Part shown: piece after piece, positions 25,129-34,700 of the stretch
How the letters are laid out: each line of letters opens with the position of its first letter
How positions within the stretch are numbered: position 1 is the first letter of the stretch
Assembly (NCBI GenBank): GCA_022843175.1
Contig: JALHOE010000018.1
Coordinates: 1-64,000, forward strand
DNA from: Deltaproteobacteria bacterium
GTDB taxonomy: Bacteria > Myxococcota_A > Polyangia > Polyangiales > JADJMO01
Length of the DNA stretch: 64,000 nucleotides
Reading direction: 5' to 3'
Notes under the pieces: model-generated
Database searches by the model: none
Told to the model about the DNA's origin: nothing
What the model saw: only the letters and a program-made list of their open reading frames with translations
Translations under genes and position numbers: made by a program

Positions 25129-26766
25129 ATGTCCTCGCGCGCCCAACTCTTCGTAGGTGCGGCGGCGCTGGCCGTGAGTGGCGTCGGCTGCTGGCTGCTC
25201 ACGGGATCGACTGGCGAGTTCGATGGGGCTGAGCCGGAGGATGCGAGCACCGAGTCCCCGGGATTCGACGCAGCGAGCGAAGCCGCCGCGACCAGCGATC
25301 TCCCCGTCACGTGCGCCGAGGCCGCCGAACGCCTCGCGTATGTGGGTTGTGATTTCTGGCCGACCGTCGTCGCGAACCCCGTGCACGAGGTCTTCGACTT
25401 CGCCGTGGTCGTGGCGAACATCGGCGACAACGCCGCCAGCGTTGATGTAACCGGCCCGGGCGGTGTCGCTAGGAGCACCACCGTCGCCGCCGGCTCGCTG
25501 GCCACCGTGTATCTGCCGTGGGTGAAAGCGCTGAAGGGCCCGGACTCCCCCGATTGTTCGACCGCGCCGGGCCTCACGAGCTCCGTCCGTGTCAACAAGG
25601 GTGCATACCATCTCGTCTCGTCCCGCCCGGTGTCCGTCTTTCAATTCAACGCGCTCGAATATCGGGCTACAGGGGGGCCGTCCGGTAAATCGTGGAGCGC
25701 CTGCGGCGCGTGCGGCGCCACGGGAAATGGTTGCTTCTCGTACACGAACGACGCGTCGTTGCTGCTGCCGAGCACGGCTCTGAGCGGCACGTATCGCGTC
25801 CTCGGGACGACGGGCATGCAGCTGGGCGGCGTTTCACAGGCACCCTATATCGCCGTCACGGCGACCCGCGACGGCACCAAGGTCAGCGTGCAGCTGGGGG
25901 CGCGCGGGGCGATCGTCGCTGGCGCGGGCGTCGTGGCGGCGGCCGCAGGGACGAAGCTTCAGCTCACGCTCGATGCAGGCGACGTCGCCGAGCTTCTCTC
26001 GGGAGGAGGCGAGCTTTCCGATCTGAGCGGCGCACTCGTCAGCGCCACGCAGCCAATACAGGTGATCTCGGGCGTGCCCTGTCTGCAGAACCCGATCGGC
26101 ACCGTCGCGTGTGACCACCTCGAGGAGTCGGTCTTTCCCGTGGAGACGTTGGGAAAGGACTATTTCGTTGGTGTGCCGACCGCGCCGCGAGGCTCGCCGG
26201 TGGGGCATACCGTCCGTCTTGTCGGCAATCGAGACGCGACGTCGTTGACCTACTCGCCGACCAAGCCGGCGGGAGCTCCGGACGTGATTAACGCGGGCCA
26301 GGTGGTCGATCTCGGCCGGTTGAACAGCGAACTCCGCATCACCGGGAGCAACGAGTTCAGTGTCGCGTCCATCATGCTCGGCGGTACCCTCGTGGATCCC
26401 GGCTCGGTCTCGACCGGCAAGGGCCGTGGCGATCCCTCGCTCTCCTTCGTCGTCCCAGTGGAGCAGTATCGAACGCGCTTCGTGTTCCTCGCACCGAGCG
26501 ACTACGACGTGTCATACGCCGACATTACTCACCCCGAGTCGGCGACGATGACGCTGGATGGCGAGGTGATACCGCCTGGCAAGCCAATCGGAGCGACCGG
26601 CTTCATGCTTGCCCGCGTGAAGCTCGGGCCCGGGCGCGGTGGAGCGCACTTGCTTGTCGCGTCGAAGCCGGTTGGCGTGCAGGTAATGGGTTATGGCGCG
26701 TACACGAGCTACCACTACCCCGGCGGTCTGAACCTCGGTCGGATCGCGCCGCCACCGATTCGCTAG
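25129..26766 (+). CDS. IgGFc-binding-like surface lipoprotein
   Basis: A 545-residue lipoprotein beginning MSSRAQLFVGAAALAVSGVG with the lipid-anchor cysteine directly after, followed by WLLTGSTGEF. The mature region resembles the IgGFc-binding N-terminal domain family. Seen are NPVHEVFDFAVVVANIGDN, GGVARSTTVAAGSLATVYLP, LVSSRPVSVFQFNALEY, ALVSATQPIQVISGVPC and ESVFPVETLGKDYFVG. Those proteins form mucin-like or adhesive surface layers in eukaryotes. In myxobacteria they are common surface proteins of unknown ligand. It is in a tight operon with a membrane kinase. ATG 25129 follows an alternative TTG directly. Confidence 0.85.
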   Translation: MSSRAQLFVGAAALAVSGVGCWLLTGSTGEFDGAEPEDASTESPGFDAASEAAATSDLPVTCAEAAERLAYVGCDFWPTVVANPVHEVFDFAVVVANIGDNAASVDVTGPGGVARSTTVAAGSLATVYLPWVKALKGPDSPDCSTAPGLTSSVRVNKGAYHLVSSRPVSVFQFNALEYRATGGPSGKSWSACGACGATGNGCFSYTNDASLLLPSTALSGTYRVLGTTGMQLGGVSQAPYIAVTATRDGTKVSVQLGARGAIVAGAGVVAAAAGTKLQLTLDAGDVAELLSGGGELSDLSGALVSATQPIQVISGVPCLQNPIGTVACDHLEESVFPVETLGKDYFVGVPTAPRGSPVGHTVRLVGNRDATSLTYSPTKPAGAPDVINAGQVVDLGRLNSELRITGSNEFSVASIMLGGTLVDPGSVSTGKGRGDPSLSFVVPVEQYRTRFVFLAPSDYDVSYADITHPESATMTLDGEVIPPGKPIGATGFMLARVKLGPGRGGAHLLVASKPVGVQVMGYGAYTSYHYPGGLNLGRIAPPPIR

Positions 26767-26770
26767 TCGG

Positions 26771-27793
26771 TCAGAACGGTAGCGACAGTCCGAGCTCGAT
26801 GCCGTGGCGAGCGACGTGCACCGTCGGCACGGCGGTCGACGTTTTCGCCGCGCTGGAGGGAGAGGTGAAGAGCGTGACTACGCCGACGATCAACGCGGCA
26901 GCTCCGACTCCGGCGCCGATCATCCCGCCGAGCCGAACGCCCTTCGCGATCCCGATCTCCGAGTTCTTGCTCTGCACTTCGCCCGTATCGGCGGTCCCAC
27001 CTGCGTACAGGCAAGCGTCGCCATCGTCGCTCAGACGAAACCCCTTCGTTCCGTCGCATAGTTCGCTGAGCTCCCCGCGCCGCGCGCGATACCCCGAGTC
27101 TGCGATCAGCGCAGTCGCACCCCCGACGAGCACGAGGCTTCCGCCGACGATCGTGAGCACCCAGCCGGCGCTTCGCGCGCCCGAGCTGGTCTCGATCGGC
27201 GCTCCCCCATCCTTGCTCGGCGCCGCGGCTCCCTCCGGCTCGAGCGGGGCGCTGACGACCTCGCGCGCGCCCTCCTTCAGCGTCACCGTGGTCGAGAAGG
27301 TCTTTCGCCCCGAGGCTATGACGCGGATCGCGTGTACCCCGGGATCCAACTCGAGCGGTTCGCCGGCGGTCGCATCGGCGTCGTCGATCTTGACCGACGC
27401 TCCAGGCACTTCGCCGACGACGCGGACCGTGAGGCGCGCGATGCGCGGCTCTAGTTGGTCGATCGCCGTCTTGGCGCGCGCCGCGTCGGCCGGGATCTTT
27501 TGTGCGTGCGAGGCGCTCAAGGCCGTTCCATACGTTGCCTTGGCGGCGACGAGATGGCCCTGCTGCTCCTCGCAGTATGCGAGGGCGAGGAGTGCCTTTG
27601 GCGCGGAGCGGATCTTGATGACCGCGCGGAACTTCTCCGCCGCGAGCGCCCACTCTCCCTGGTCGGAGAGCTTCTTCCCCTCTTCGTAGATCTTCGTGCG
27701 CTCGGCTTCGGTGGCGGAGGTGGGGCTGTCGCCGCGCGCGGGCCATGCGGGCACGGCGATCGAGACCGCGAGGAGAAGGGCGAGCGCGCGCAT
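26771..27793 (-). CDS. TPR/PEGA-like membrane protein
   Basis: A 340-residue protein with a cleavable signal (VSIAVPAWPARG). A TPR-like region follows with IYEEGKKLSDQGEWALAAEK and ALLALAYCEEQQGHLVAAK. A PEGA-like beta domain comes next, with RVVGEVPGASVKIDDADATA and DPGVHAIRVIASGRKTFS. Two hydrophobic segments lie near the C-terminus (VLTIVGGSLVLVGGATALIA and GGMIGAGVGAAALIVGVVTL). This architecture is frequent in myxobacteria beside kinases and is thought to scaffold envelope signalling. It is convergent with the IgGFc-binding-like gene, four bases between stops. Confidence 0.85.
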   Translation of the reverse strand: MRALALLLAVSIAVPAWPARGDSPTSATEAERTKIYEEGKKLSDQGEWALAAEKFRAVIKIRSAPKALLALAYCEEQQGHLVAAKATYGTALSASHAQKIPADAARAKTAIDQLEPRIARLTVRVVGEVPGASVKIDDADATAGEPLELDPGVHAIRVIASGRKTFSTTVTLKEGAREVVSAPLEPEGAAAPSKDGGAPIETSSGARSAGWVLTIVGGSLVLVGGATALIADSGYRARRGELSELCDGTKGFRLSDDGDACLYAGGTADTGEVQSKNSEIGIAKGVRLGGMIGAGVGAAALIVGVVTLFTSPSSAAKTSTAVPTVHVARHGIELGLSLPF

Positions 27794-27837
27794 TTCGGCG
27801 ACGAGTGTAGACGATCCTCGCAGCTCGCTGCTGCGCG

Positions 27838-27936
27838 GGCGACCGCGTCGGCGGTCGCGTCGCCCACGCCGCCGCCGCCGTTACCGGAGCCGAAACCACG
27901 GCAAAAGGCGCCGGCGAAGACGAACAAGTGACCATC
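27838..27936 (+). pseudogene. copy of a kinase gene 3' end
   Basis: This 99-bp stretch repeats 20018-20116, the tail, stop codon and seven bases past it of the kinase at 18813, with about five mismatches. It encodes PPPPLPEPKPRQKAPAKTNK and a TGA. It has no start and lies just upstream of the glycosyltransferase gene at 27973. Only the end of the gene was copied, as also seen for the membrane protein gene at 29867. Confidence 0.85.
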
Positions 27937-27972
27937 GCTCGACCCCGATGAGGGGTTAGGCTGAGGGTTGCC

Positions 27973-29127
27973 ATGAGAATCCTCTACGGAGTCGTCGGCG
28001 AGGGCATGGGTCACGCGACCCGCTCCAAGACCAGCCTCGAGTATCTCGTCTCGCGCGGTCACCACGTGAAGGTGGTGGTGAGCAACCGCGCCTACGGGTT
28101 CCTCGACAAGGCGTTCACCTCTTCGTTCCCGCGCACCTCCGAGGCGCGCGAGGGCCAGGGCGCGATCGACATCATCGAGATCCGCGGCCTGATCATGCAC
28201 TACGTCGAGGGCGCGTTCGACGAGGCGCGCTCGGTGCTCACCAACGTGCTCCGCGTGCCCGGGCTGCTCGCCGAGAACGTCGGCGCCTACTACGACGACG
28301 TGGTGCGGTGGAAGCCGCAGTGCGTGATCAGCGACTTCGACTCGTTCGCCTACCTCTTCGCGAAGGTGCACGGCCTGCCGATCCTCTCGATCGACAACCA
28401 GCAGATCATGCAGCGCTGCGAGCTCCCCGAGGCCGCGAAGAACGAAGACCTGAGCTCGTTTCGCGCCACCAAGGCGTTCGTCAAAGCCAAGCTCCCCGGC
28501 TGCGACAAATACGTGATCACGTCGTTCTTCTACCCGCCGGTCCGCGAGAAGTACCTCGACAAGACCGTGCTCGTCCCGCCGATCTTGCGCAAGTCGATCC
28601 TCGACGCGAAGCCGATCCCGGTGGCCGACGCCAAGCACTACCTCGTGTACCAGACCTCCACGAGCGACAGCTCGCTCATCCCCACGCTCAACTCGATCGC
28701 CGATCAGAAGTTCGTGGTCTACGGCCTCAACCGCGACGAGCAGCTCGGCAACTGCACGCTGAAGCCGTTCTCCGAGGCCGGGTTCGTCCACGACCTCGCC
28801 ACGTCGCGCGGGGTGCTCTCCAACGGCGGCTATTCGCTCCTCGGCGAGGCGGTGAGCCTGCACCGGCCGGTGTTCAGCGTCCCGGTGCGCAATCAATACG
28901 AGCAGCTGCTCAACGCGTGGTACGTGCGCGAGCTCGGCTACGGCATGTTCGAGGAGCACATCGAGGCGGCCCCGCTCCGCGCCTTCGTGCAGCGCACGCC
29001 CGAGTTCGCCGCCAAGGTGGCCACGTTCCACCACGACAGCAACCAGAAGCTCTTCAGCACGCTCGACAGCACGCTCGAGGAGTTCGAGACCGACACGTTC
29101 CACCGCGAGGTTCGCCGCAAGGGCTAG
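27973..29127 (+). CDS. MJ1255/VC2487-type glycosyltransferase
   Basis: A 384-residue protein of the GT-B fold family named for MJ1255 and VC2487. The N-terminus MRILYGVVGEGMGHATRSK has the Rossmann start and the GEGMGH motif. The C-terminal half carries the nucleotide-sugar region SNGGYSLLGEAVSLHRPVFS and LPILSIDNQQIMQRCELP. The glycosyl acceptor is unknown. Members often serve cell-surface polysaccharide or lipid glycosylation. It is followed at 29157 by a PilZ-like protein and at 29867 by a multipass membrane protein on the same strand. Confidence 0.88.
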   Translation: MRILYGVVGEGMGHATRSKTSLEYLVSRGHHVKVVVSNRAYGFLDKAFTSSFPRTSEAREGQGAIDIIEIRGLIMHYVEGAFDEARSVLTNVLRVPGLLAENVGAYYDDVVRWKPQCVISDFDSFAYLFAKVHGLPILSIDNQQIMQRCELPEAAKNEDLSSFRATKAFVKAKLPGCDKYVITSFFYPPVREKYLDKTVLVPPILRKSILDAKPIPVADAKHYLVYQTSTSDSSLIPTLNSIADQKFVVYGLNRDEQLGNCTLKPFSEAGFVHDLATSRGVLSNGGYSLLGEAVSLHRPVFSVPVRNQYEQLLNAWYVRELGYGMFEEHIEAAPLRAFVQRTPEFAAKVATFHHDSNQKLFSTLDSTLEEFETDTFHREVRRKG

Positions 29128-29156
29128 CGCCACCGGTTCTCGGCTATCCTCCGCTC

Positions 29157-29864
29157 GTGCAGCTGCGCGTTCGGTATTTTCGCGAGGCCGACGTCCGGGC
29201 GGACTACGAGAAGCAGCTCTCGCGCGGCGGGCTCCTCGTGCGCATCGGCTCGCACGACGAGCTCACGCAGTTTCAGCCGGTGAAGCTCGAGCTCGTCGCC
29301 TCGGCCACGGTGGTCGTCCTCGACGCGCAGGTGGTGCAGGTGTTTCCGATCGCCGGCGTCGCCGTCACGTTCACGCCCTCGCGCGCCCTCGAGAGCTGGG
29401 TCGAGGCCGCGTGCGCGACGGCGAGCGAGGACCGCGATCCGGAGCACTCGGTCGTCGGTGCGCCGGTCGAAGAGAAGCCGCGCCTCGCCGCCGCGGAGAC
29501 CAACGACCGGATCTCCGCCGCGCTCCGCGGCAACCGCGACGAGCGCGCGGCGATCCTCCGCGAGAACAACCCCGCCCTGCATGGACACGTGCTGCGTAAC
29601 CCGGGGCTGCAGCTCGACGAGATCGCCGCCATCGCCAAGATGCGCACCGTCAGCCCCGAGCTCCTCCGGCAGATCGCCGACAAGCGGGAGTGGGCGCAGC
29701 GTCCCGACATCGCCCTCGCGCTGGTGCGCAACCCGAAGACTCCGGTCAACGTCGCCGTCCGATTGCTCGACTACGTCGGCGCGGCCGAGCTCCGTCAGCT
29801 CGCCAAGGACCAGCACACCCGCACGCCGATCCAGCACGCCGCGCGCAAGAAGGTGCTCGGCTGA
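29157..29864 (+). CDS. PilZ-like domain protein with helical repeat tail
   Basis: A 235-residue soluble protein starting at GTG 29157. The first 85 residues fit a PilZ fold: VRYFREADVRADYEKQLSRG with the (L/N)SxGG-type turn in QLSRGGLLVRI, and VKLELVASATVVVLDAQVVQ. The RxxxR part of the c-di-GMP signature is not clear, so nucleotide binding is uncertain. The rest is helical repeats: LRENNPALHGHVLRNPGLQ and DIALALVRNPKTPVNVAVRL, like leucine-rich variant or HEAT-type repeats. It ends two bases before the membrane protein gene, so the two are operonic. Confidence 0.7.
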   Translation: MQLRVRYFREADVRADYEKQLSRGGLLVRIGSHDELTQFQPVKLELVASATVVVLDAQVVQVFPIAGVAVTFTPSRALESWVEAACATASEDRDPEHSVVGAPVEEKPRLAAAETNDRISAALRGNRDERAAILRENNPALHGHVLRNPGLQLDEIAAIAKMRTVSPELLRQIADKREWAQRPDIALALVRNPKTPVNVAVRLLDYVGAAELRQLAKDQHTRTPIQHAARKKVLG

Positions 29865-29866
29865 CG

Positions 29867-31390
29867 ATGCGCCGCTGGGTCGCGGCCGCGGTCGCGACGC
29901 TGCTCGTCGCGTACGTCACGCTCTCGCCGCTGTTCGCGGCGAAGTATCCGCCGATCACCGATCTGCCGTTCCATGCAGCGGCCGCGGCGATCCTCCGGCG
30001 CTACTTCGACGGGCGTTATCACTTCCGCGAGCAGTTCCAGGTTGTGCTGCTCAAGGCGCCGTACTGGACGCACCATGCGCTCGGCGCGCTCTTCGCGCTG
30101 GTGATGCCGATCGGCGCGGCGATCAAGCTCGCGACCGCGCTGCTCGTCGCGCTCCTGCCGGCCGGCCTCGCCACGCTGTTCTGGGGGATGAAGAAGCACC
30201 CGCTCCTCGGCCTGCTCGGCCTCGGGTTCGCGTGGAGCGCGCTGACGCACCTCGGGTTCATCAACTTCGTCGGCGCGATCGGCCTGTGCTGCATGGCGCT
30301 CGGATTGACGATGCGGCTCGTCGACGCGCCGACGCGCGGCCGGACGATCGCGCTCGGAGTTGTGCTCACGCTGGTGCTCCTGACGCACGTGTTCCGATTT
30401 CCGTTCACCGTCGCGGCGGTCGCCGGCGCCACGGCGTTGCTCTACCCCGCGACCCGAAGGTGGCGCGAGCCGCTCCTCGCCACGGCGCCGTCGCTGGCGC
30501 TGTTTCTCGCGTGGGTGGTGACGCGCGATCGCACGGCCACCGGCCTCGGCGCCGCGCGGTACGAGGGCGTGCAGTGGTCACGGCTCAAGGAGATCCCCGG
30601 CCACATGTTCGCCGAGCTGCGCACGTCGGACGAAATGGCGGCCGCGCGCGGCGCGGCGTTGCTGCTGTTGGTGCTCTTCGGGATGTGCGTGGTGGGGTTC
30701 TTCGTCGAGCGGCGCCATCGCGCGGTCGACCGCTTCGCCCGCGGGTCGACGCTCGCGGTCCTCGCGGTCGCGCTCGCGTTCCTCGGGCTCTACCTCACCT
30801 TGCCGATGAACCTCTCCACCTGGTGGTTCGTCTATCCGCGCGAGTCCGTCGCGGCCTGCGTCGTGGCCCTCGCGCTGTGCCCGGATCTGCCGCGCGGGCC
30901 GGCGTTCCCGGCGATCGCGTTCGCGGCGATCGCGTTCGCGACGGTGCGCCAGACCCGCGTCGTCACCGGCGCGTACCGAGCGTTCGACGGCGACACCGCG
31001 GACTTCCAGCGCATCGTGCAGCAGATCCCCGCCGCGCCGAAGCTCGCGTACCTGGTGTTCGATCACGAGGGCGGCCCGCGCGTCACGTCTCCGTGGGTGC
31101 ACCTCCCGGCGTGGGTGCAGGCCGAGAAGGGCGGGTGGCTGATGTTCCACTTCGCGAGCTGGAACCAGTGGCCGGTGCAGTACCGATCGGGCAGCGACGC
31201 CGTGCCGCCGCCGACGCCGTTTCGCTTCGAGTGGATGCCCGAGCGATTTCAGGTGCTCAAGCACGGGCCCTTCTTCGACACGTTCCTCATCCGCAGCCCC
31301 TACTCGCGCGCGTCGCGCCTCGCGTGGGATCCGTCGATCAAGTTCGTGGCCCGCGAGGGCAACTGGTGGCTGTATCGGCGGGAGCGGTAG
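29867..31390 (+). CDS. multipass membrane protein, parent of two truncated copies
   Basis: A 507-residue protein with eight or more hydrophobic segments in the first 370 residues, among them VAAAVATLLVAYVTLSPLF and STLAVLAVALAFLGLYLTLP. A soluble C-terminal domain of about 140 residues follows, with KLAYLVFDHEGGPRVTSPW and FASWNQWPVQYRSGSD. The layout resembles GT-C glycosyltransferases, with a membrane body and an outer C-terminal domain, but I see no certain family signature. It closes the 27973-31390 operon. Its last 720 or so bases occur again at 35944-36672, and a shorter decayed copy at 48603-49185. Confidence 0.75.
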   Translation: MRRWVAAAVATLLVAYVTLSPLFAAKYPPITDLPFHAAAAAILRRYFDGRYHFREQFQVVLLKAPYWTHHALGALFALVMPIGAAIKLATALLVALLPAGLATLFWGMKKHPLLGLLGLGFAWSALTHLGFINFVGAIGLCCMALGLTMRLVDAPTRGRTIALGVVLTLVLLTHVFRFPFTVAAVAGATALLYPATRRWREPLLATAPSLALFLAWVVTRDRTATGLGAARYEGVQWSRLKEIPGHMFAELRTSDEMAAARGAALLLLVLFGMCVVGFFVERRHRAVDRFARGSTLAVLAVALAFLGLYLTLPMNLSTWWFVYPRESVAACVVALALCPDLPRGPAFPAIAFAAIAFATVRQTRVVTGAYRAFDGDTADFQRIVQQIPAAPKLAYLVFDHEGGPRVTSPWVHLPAWVQAEKGGWLMFHFASWNQWPVQYRSGSDAVPPPTPFRFEWMPERFQVLKHGPFFDTFLIRSPYSRASRLAWDPSIKFVAREGNWWLYRRER

Positions 31391-31493
31391 CGCATTCCGG
31401 TGCTGATGGTTTTCAAATGCATCCTCCGAAGCGAATAGGATCGATCGCATCCAAGCGCCTGCGGCGAACTCCATCGTCGGTACTGTCAGTATT

Positions 31494-31598
31494 GGGGGTA
31501 GGGAATGGAAGCGTCCGCTGGCGATTCCAGTGGGCGAAAAAGGATCCCTTTTCCGAACTACACATCGGACGGCCAGGTTGAGCCGCGACGTCTCTGTG
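31494..31598 (+). repeat. dispersed 108-bp repeat, copy A
   Basis: The most divergent of five copies. It runs from GGGGGTAGGGAATGGAAGCG through GGATCCCTTTTCCGAAC to CGACGTCTCTGTG. It is the only recognisable item in the 365-bp gap (31391-31755) between the membrane protein and the protease gene. All five copies point the same way. See the finding on this family. Confidence 0.8.
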
Positions 31599-31755
31599 AG
31601 CATTCGCACCCGCGTCGCGGAACGCCCGATGTCGAGGCTTCGGCTGCACAGCAGCAGTCGAGATCCCTCGCGTGCGGCCCCCCGATCGACGTGACGCATC
31701 CGTCGCGCTTGACCGACCGCCTCGCCCGGGGCCCACTGGTGGCCGGAGGCGCAGG

Positions 31756-34700
31756 ATGGGTCAGGTTCTTGCTCGGTCGGTCGGTCGGTCGGTCGGTCGA
31801 CTTTGGGCGATTGCGATCGTTCTCTGCGCCTCTGCGCTGACCTGGTCGTCTCGTGCGCAAGCGGCACGCATCGTCCGTAATGTCTCTGCGACGAGGATCT
31901 TTCGCACGTATGCCGGGCTGAGCCTGAGCCACGGGACCGAGTATCAGTTCCGCACCGAGGCGTCCTGGCCAACCGATCCCTTCATGTACCTGCTGAACTG
32001 GCAGAACCGCGAGGTCGATAATAACGACGACAGCGTCCCCGGCAGCGACTTGAACTCCGAAATCACATACGCGCCTCCGCCGGGCGCCGCTGGTACTCAC
32101 TACGTCGTGGTCCGCTCCTACAGCACCGGGTCCGCTGGCGCCGGTCCCGTCCGCTGGCGTTCACGTCCTGCCGGGACGTCGACTTGGGGCTCGTGGAGCG
32201 ACCTGTCGTCCAATGCGTGGTTCGGCGGCGAAATCATCAACGTGGAGGCCGATCAGGACGAATACCGAACGGTGCTGCGCCCAACGATGCCCGACGTCGC
32301 TTCTGTACGCGGCACAATGGACACGGTCGTATACGGCATCTCGACGAATTCCTGGCTCAGCACGGTGGTTGCGTTCAACGACGATGGTGACATCGGATGG
32401 CTGTCGCAATTGCACAAGCCGACCGCGTCGTACATCGACAAGTTGTTGGTCGGTGCGTATTCGGTCGACGGCACGACGGACGTGCTGGCGAATGACCTCA
32501 CCGGCGACACGGATGGCGATGGCGTCGGGCCCGGTCTCGAGACCGAGGCCGGCTTGTGCGACAGCAGCGCATCGTGTCCGTTTTTCATCAATCCGAGGGA
32601 CAGCGACCACGATGGCTTGAGCGATGCCGACGAGCTCTTTGGGGCACCCTACGCCCTCAATCGCGATTTCGCGGTCCACCTGCCCGCGTGGGGCGCGAAT
32701 CCTCGGAAGAAGGACATCTTCATCGAGCAGGACTACGGCACATCGCTGTCCTCCAACCCCTTCACGGAATCGGACGCGGTGGCGATGCAGGCGAAGTTCC
32801 TCTCGGCGACCGAGGGTGAGATCAAGAACTTGTGGGGAGCGGGCGACGGCATCGCTCTCCACTTCGACGTCGCTGCGAACGGCGATCCCTGCCCATCCAA
32901 CCGCACACTCTGCGGCGGATGGGGCGCTGGCGGGGAGCGAACCAACACCGATGCGGTGCATCCGTCGCGCACCCTCCACTTCCGTCACTTTCGCCTCGAA
33001 AACGGCTACGGCGGTAAGGGTGGTGTACCGGCTAACCACTGGTTTTCCGGAACAGACCGTTTGGTATTCACTGCCGTCCACGAGCTCGGTCACACGCTCG
33101 GCCTCACGCACTCGGGACATTCCTCCTGGGACTCGTCGGGGACCGCGTTCAGTGACGTGGTCGACGGCAAGCCGCACTACGCGAGCCTTATGAACTACGC
33201 GTACAATTCCTGGACTCCGGAGGAGTTCTCCCACGGCGCCAACACGGCGGTCGTCGATCCGGCCAACCTCGCCGAGCTGTCGACCTATGCGTTCACGACC
33301 CCTGCTGATGCCGGCCGTTTGCTGTACACCGCGTCGCCGGGCACCTCGCATAAGTTCTGGGTGACCGACACCATGAACGGCACCGTCGATTGGAACCGCG
33401 ACGGTTACCTCGGCGAGGCGGGCGCGATCCGTGGCACGCTGCCGAACGCAACGATGGGTGGCTACACCCACAGCCTGGCGTCAGTCGAGGTCGCGCCGGC
33501 GGCCAACGTCGGCGCAGCGACACCGGATCTCGCCGCCTATTTCCCCGCGTCGCGACTGTATGCCTTTCATGCCAACGCCGTTCGCGACCGGATCTCCTAC
33601 CGTGCCGCGGAACACAACGGCAGGAGCGCCACCGGCGGCTGTATCGTCGGCGGCGGGCGCGCGCGGTCGGAGTGCCATGCGGTAAGCGACGAGTTTGCCG
33701 GCCCCGCTGCCAACGGCGGCGTGATCACGGCGGTCGCTGCGCTGCAGTGGCAAGGGGCGATGGTGGTGGTGTGGCGCACGAGCGAGAACAAGGTGTGGCT
33801 CAACCGCGCGGCGAGCTGGTGCAGCACCGCCACGTGCGACGCCGGTGCGACGAGGCTCGGTGAGCTCCGCGAGTGGCTCGCGTCACCGGTCCTCGTTGCC
33901 GACGGCGACGCAAACAGCTCGGACGTGGAGCTCACGCCGATGTACGTGTCGACTGCGGTGTCCGGTGGCATCTATCCGGCGAGCCACCCTCCCTCGACCG
34001 ACTCCGAGCTCCTGGCGGTGTTCTACACCAGCAACAGCGCCGGCAGCGGCGAGCACAGGTTCCGCTACCAGACGGACCCGACGAGCGCGACCGCTCGGTT
34101 CACCGCCTGGAGCGGGGCGCGCTCGGTGACGGTCTCTGGCTCGCCGTTGAGCGGAGACGTGGCTCCCGGCGTGACGGTGTGGCCGGCGCGGACCAACGCG
34201 ACCGACAACAACCTGCGCGCCCTTGGGTACGCCTGTGGATACTTTCCGCGGATCCCCGTGACCGCCGAGGGGACCCGCAACGTCGAGATGTACTGCTACG
34301 ACAAGGGGGCCGACGCGTGGTCGCTGCTGAGCGGCATCTCCAGCGCCGCCTCCGCCGACCGCAAACCGTATGTGGCCTTCCACGCGTTGCGCTACGCCGA
34401 CGGAAGCGTGATCGACGACCGCAAGGGTCTCTTCTGGGTCGGTGACGTGCGAGTGGACGGGGCGCGGATCCGGATTTCGGACGAGGTCTCCGAGGCCAGG
34501 CCGCCGCTGGGCGGCGGCCGTGGGCTGCGCTTCTCCGATCCCCTGGAGAAGACGACCAAGACGTTCCTCAACACGGGCGTCGCGGTGTACGCCGACCACG
34601 ACATCTCCGCGCCGAAGGCGCTCGGTCTCTATTACTACGGCGACCCAGAGATCAAGCACCTGACGCTGCTCGGCTTGTTCGACGGGTCATTCCACGCGGA

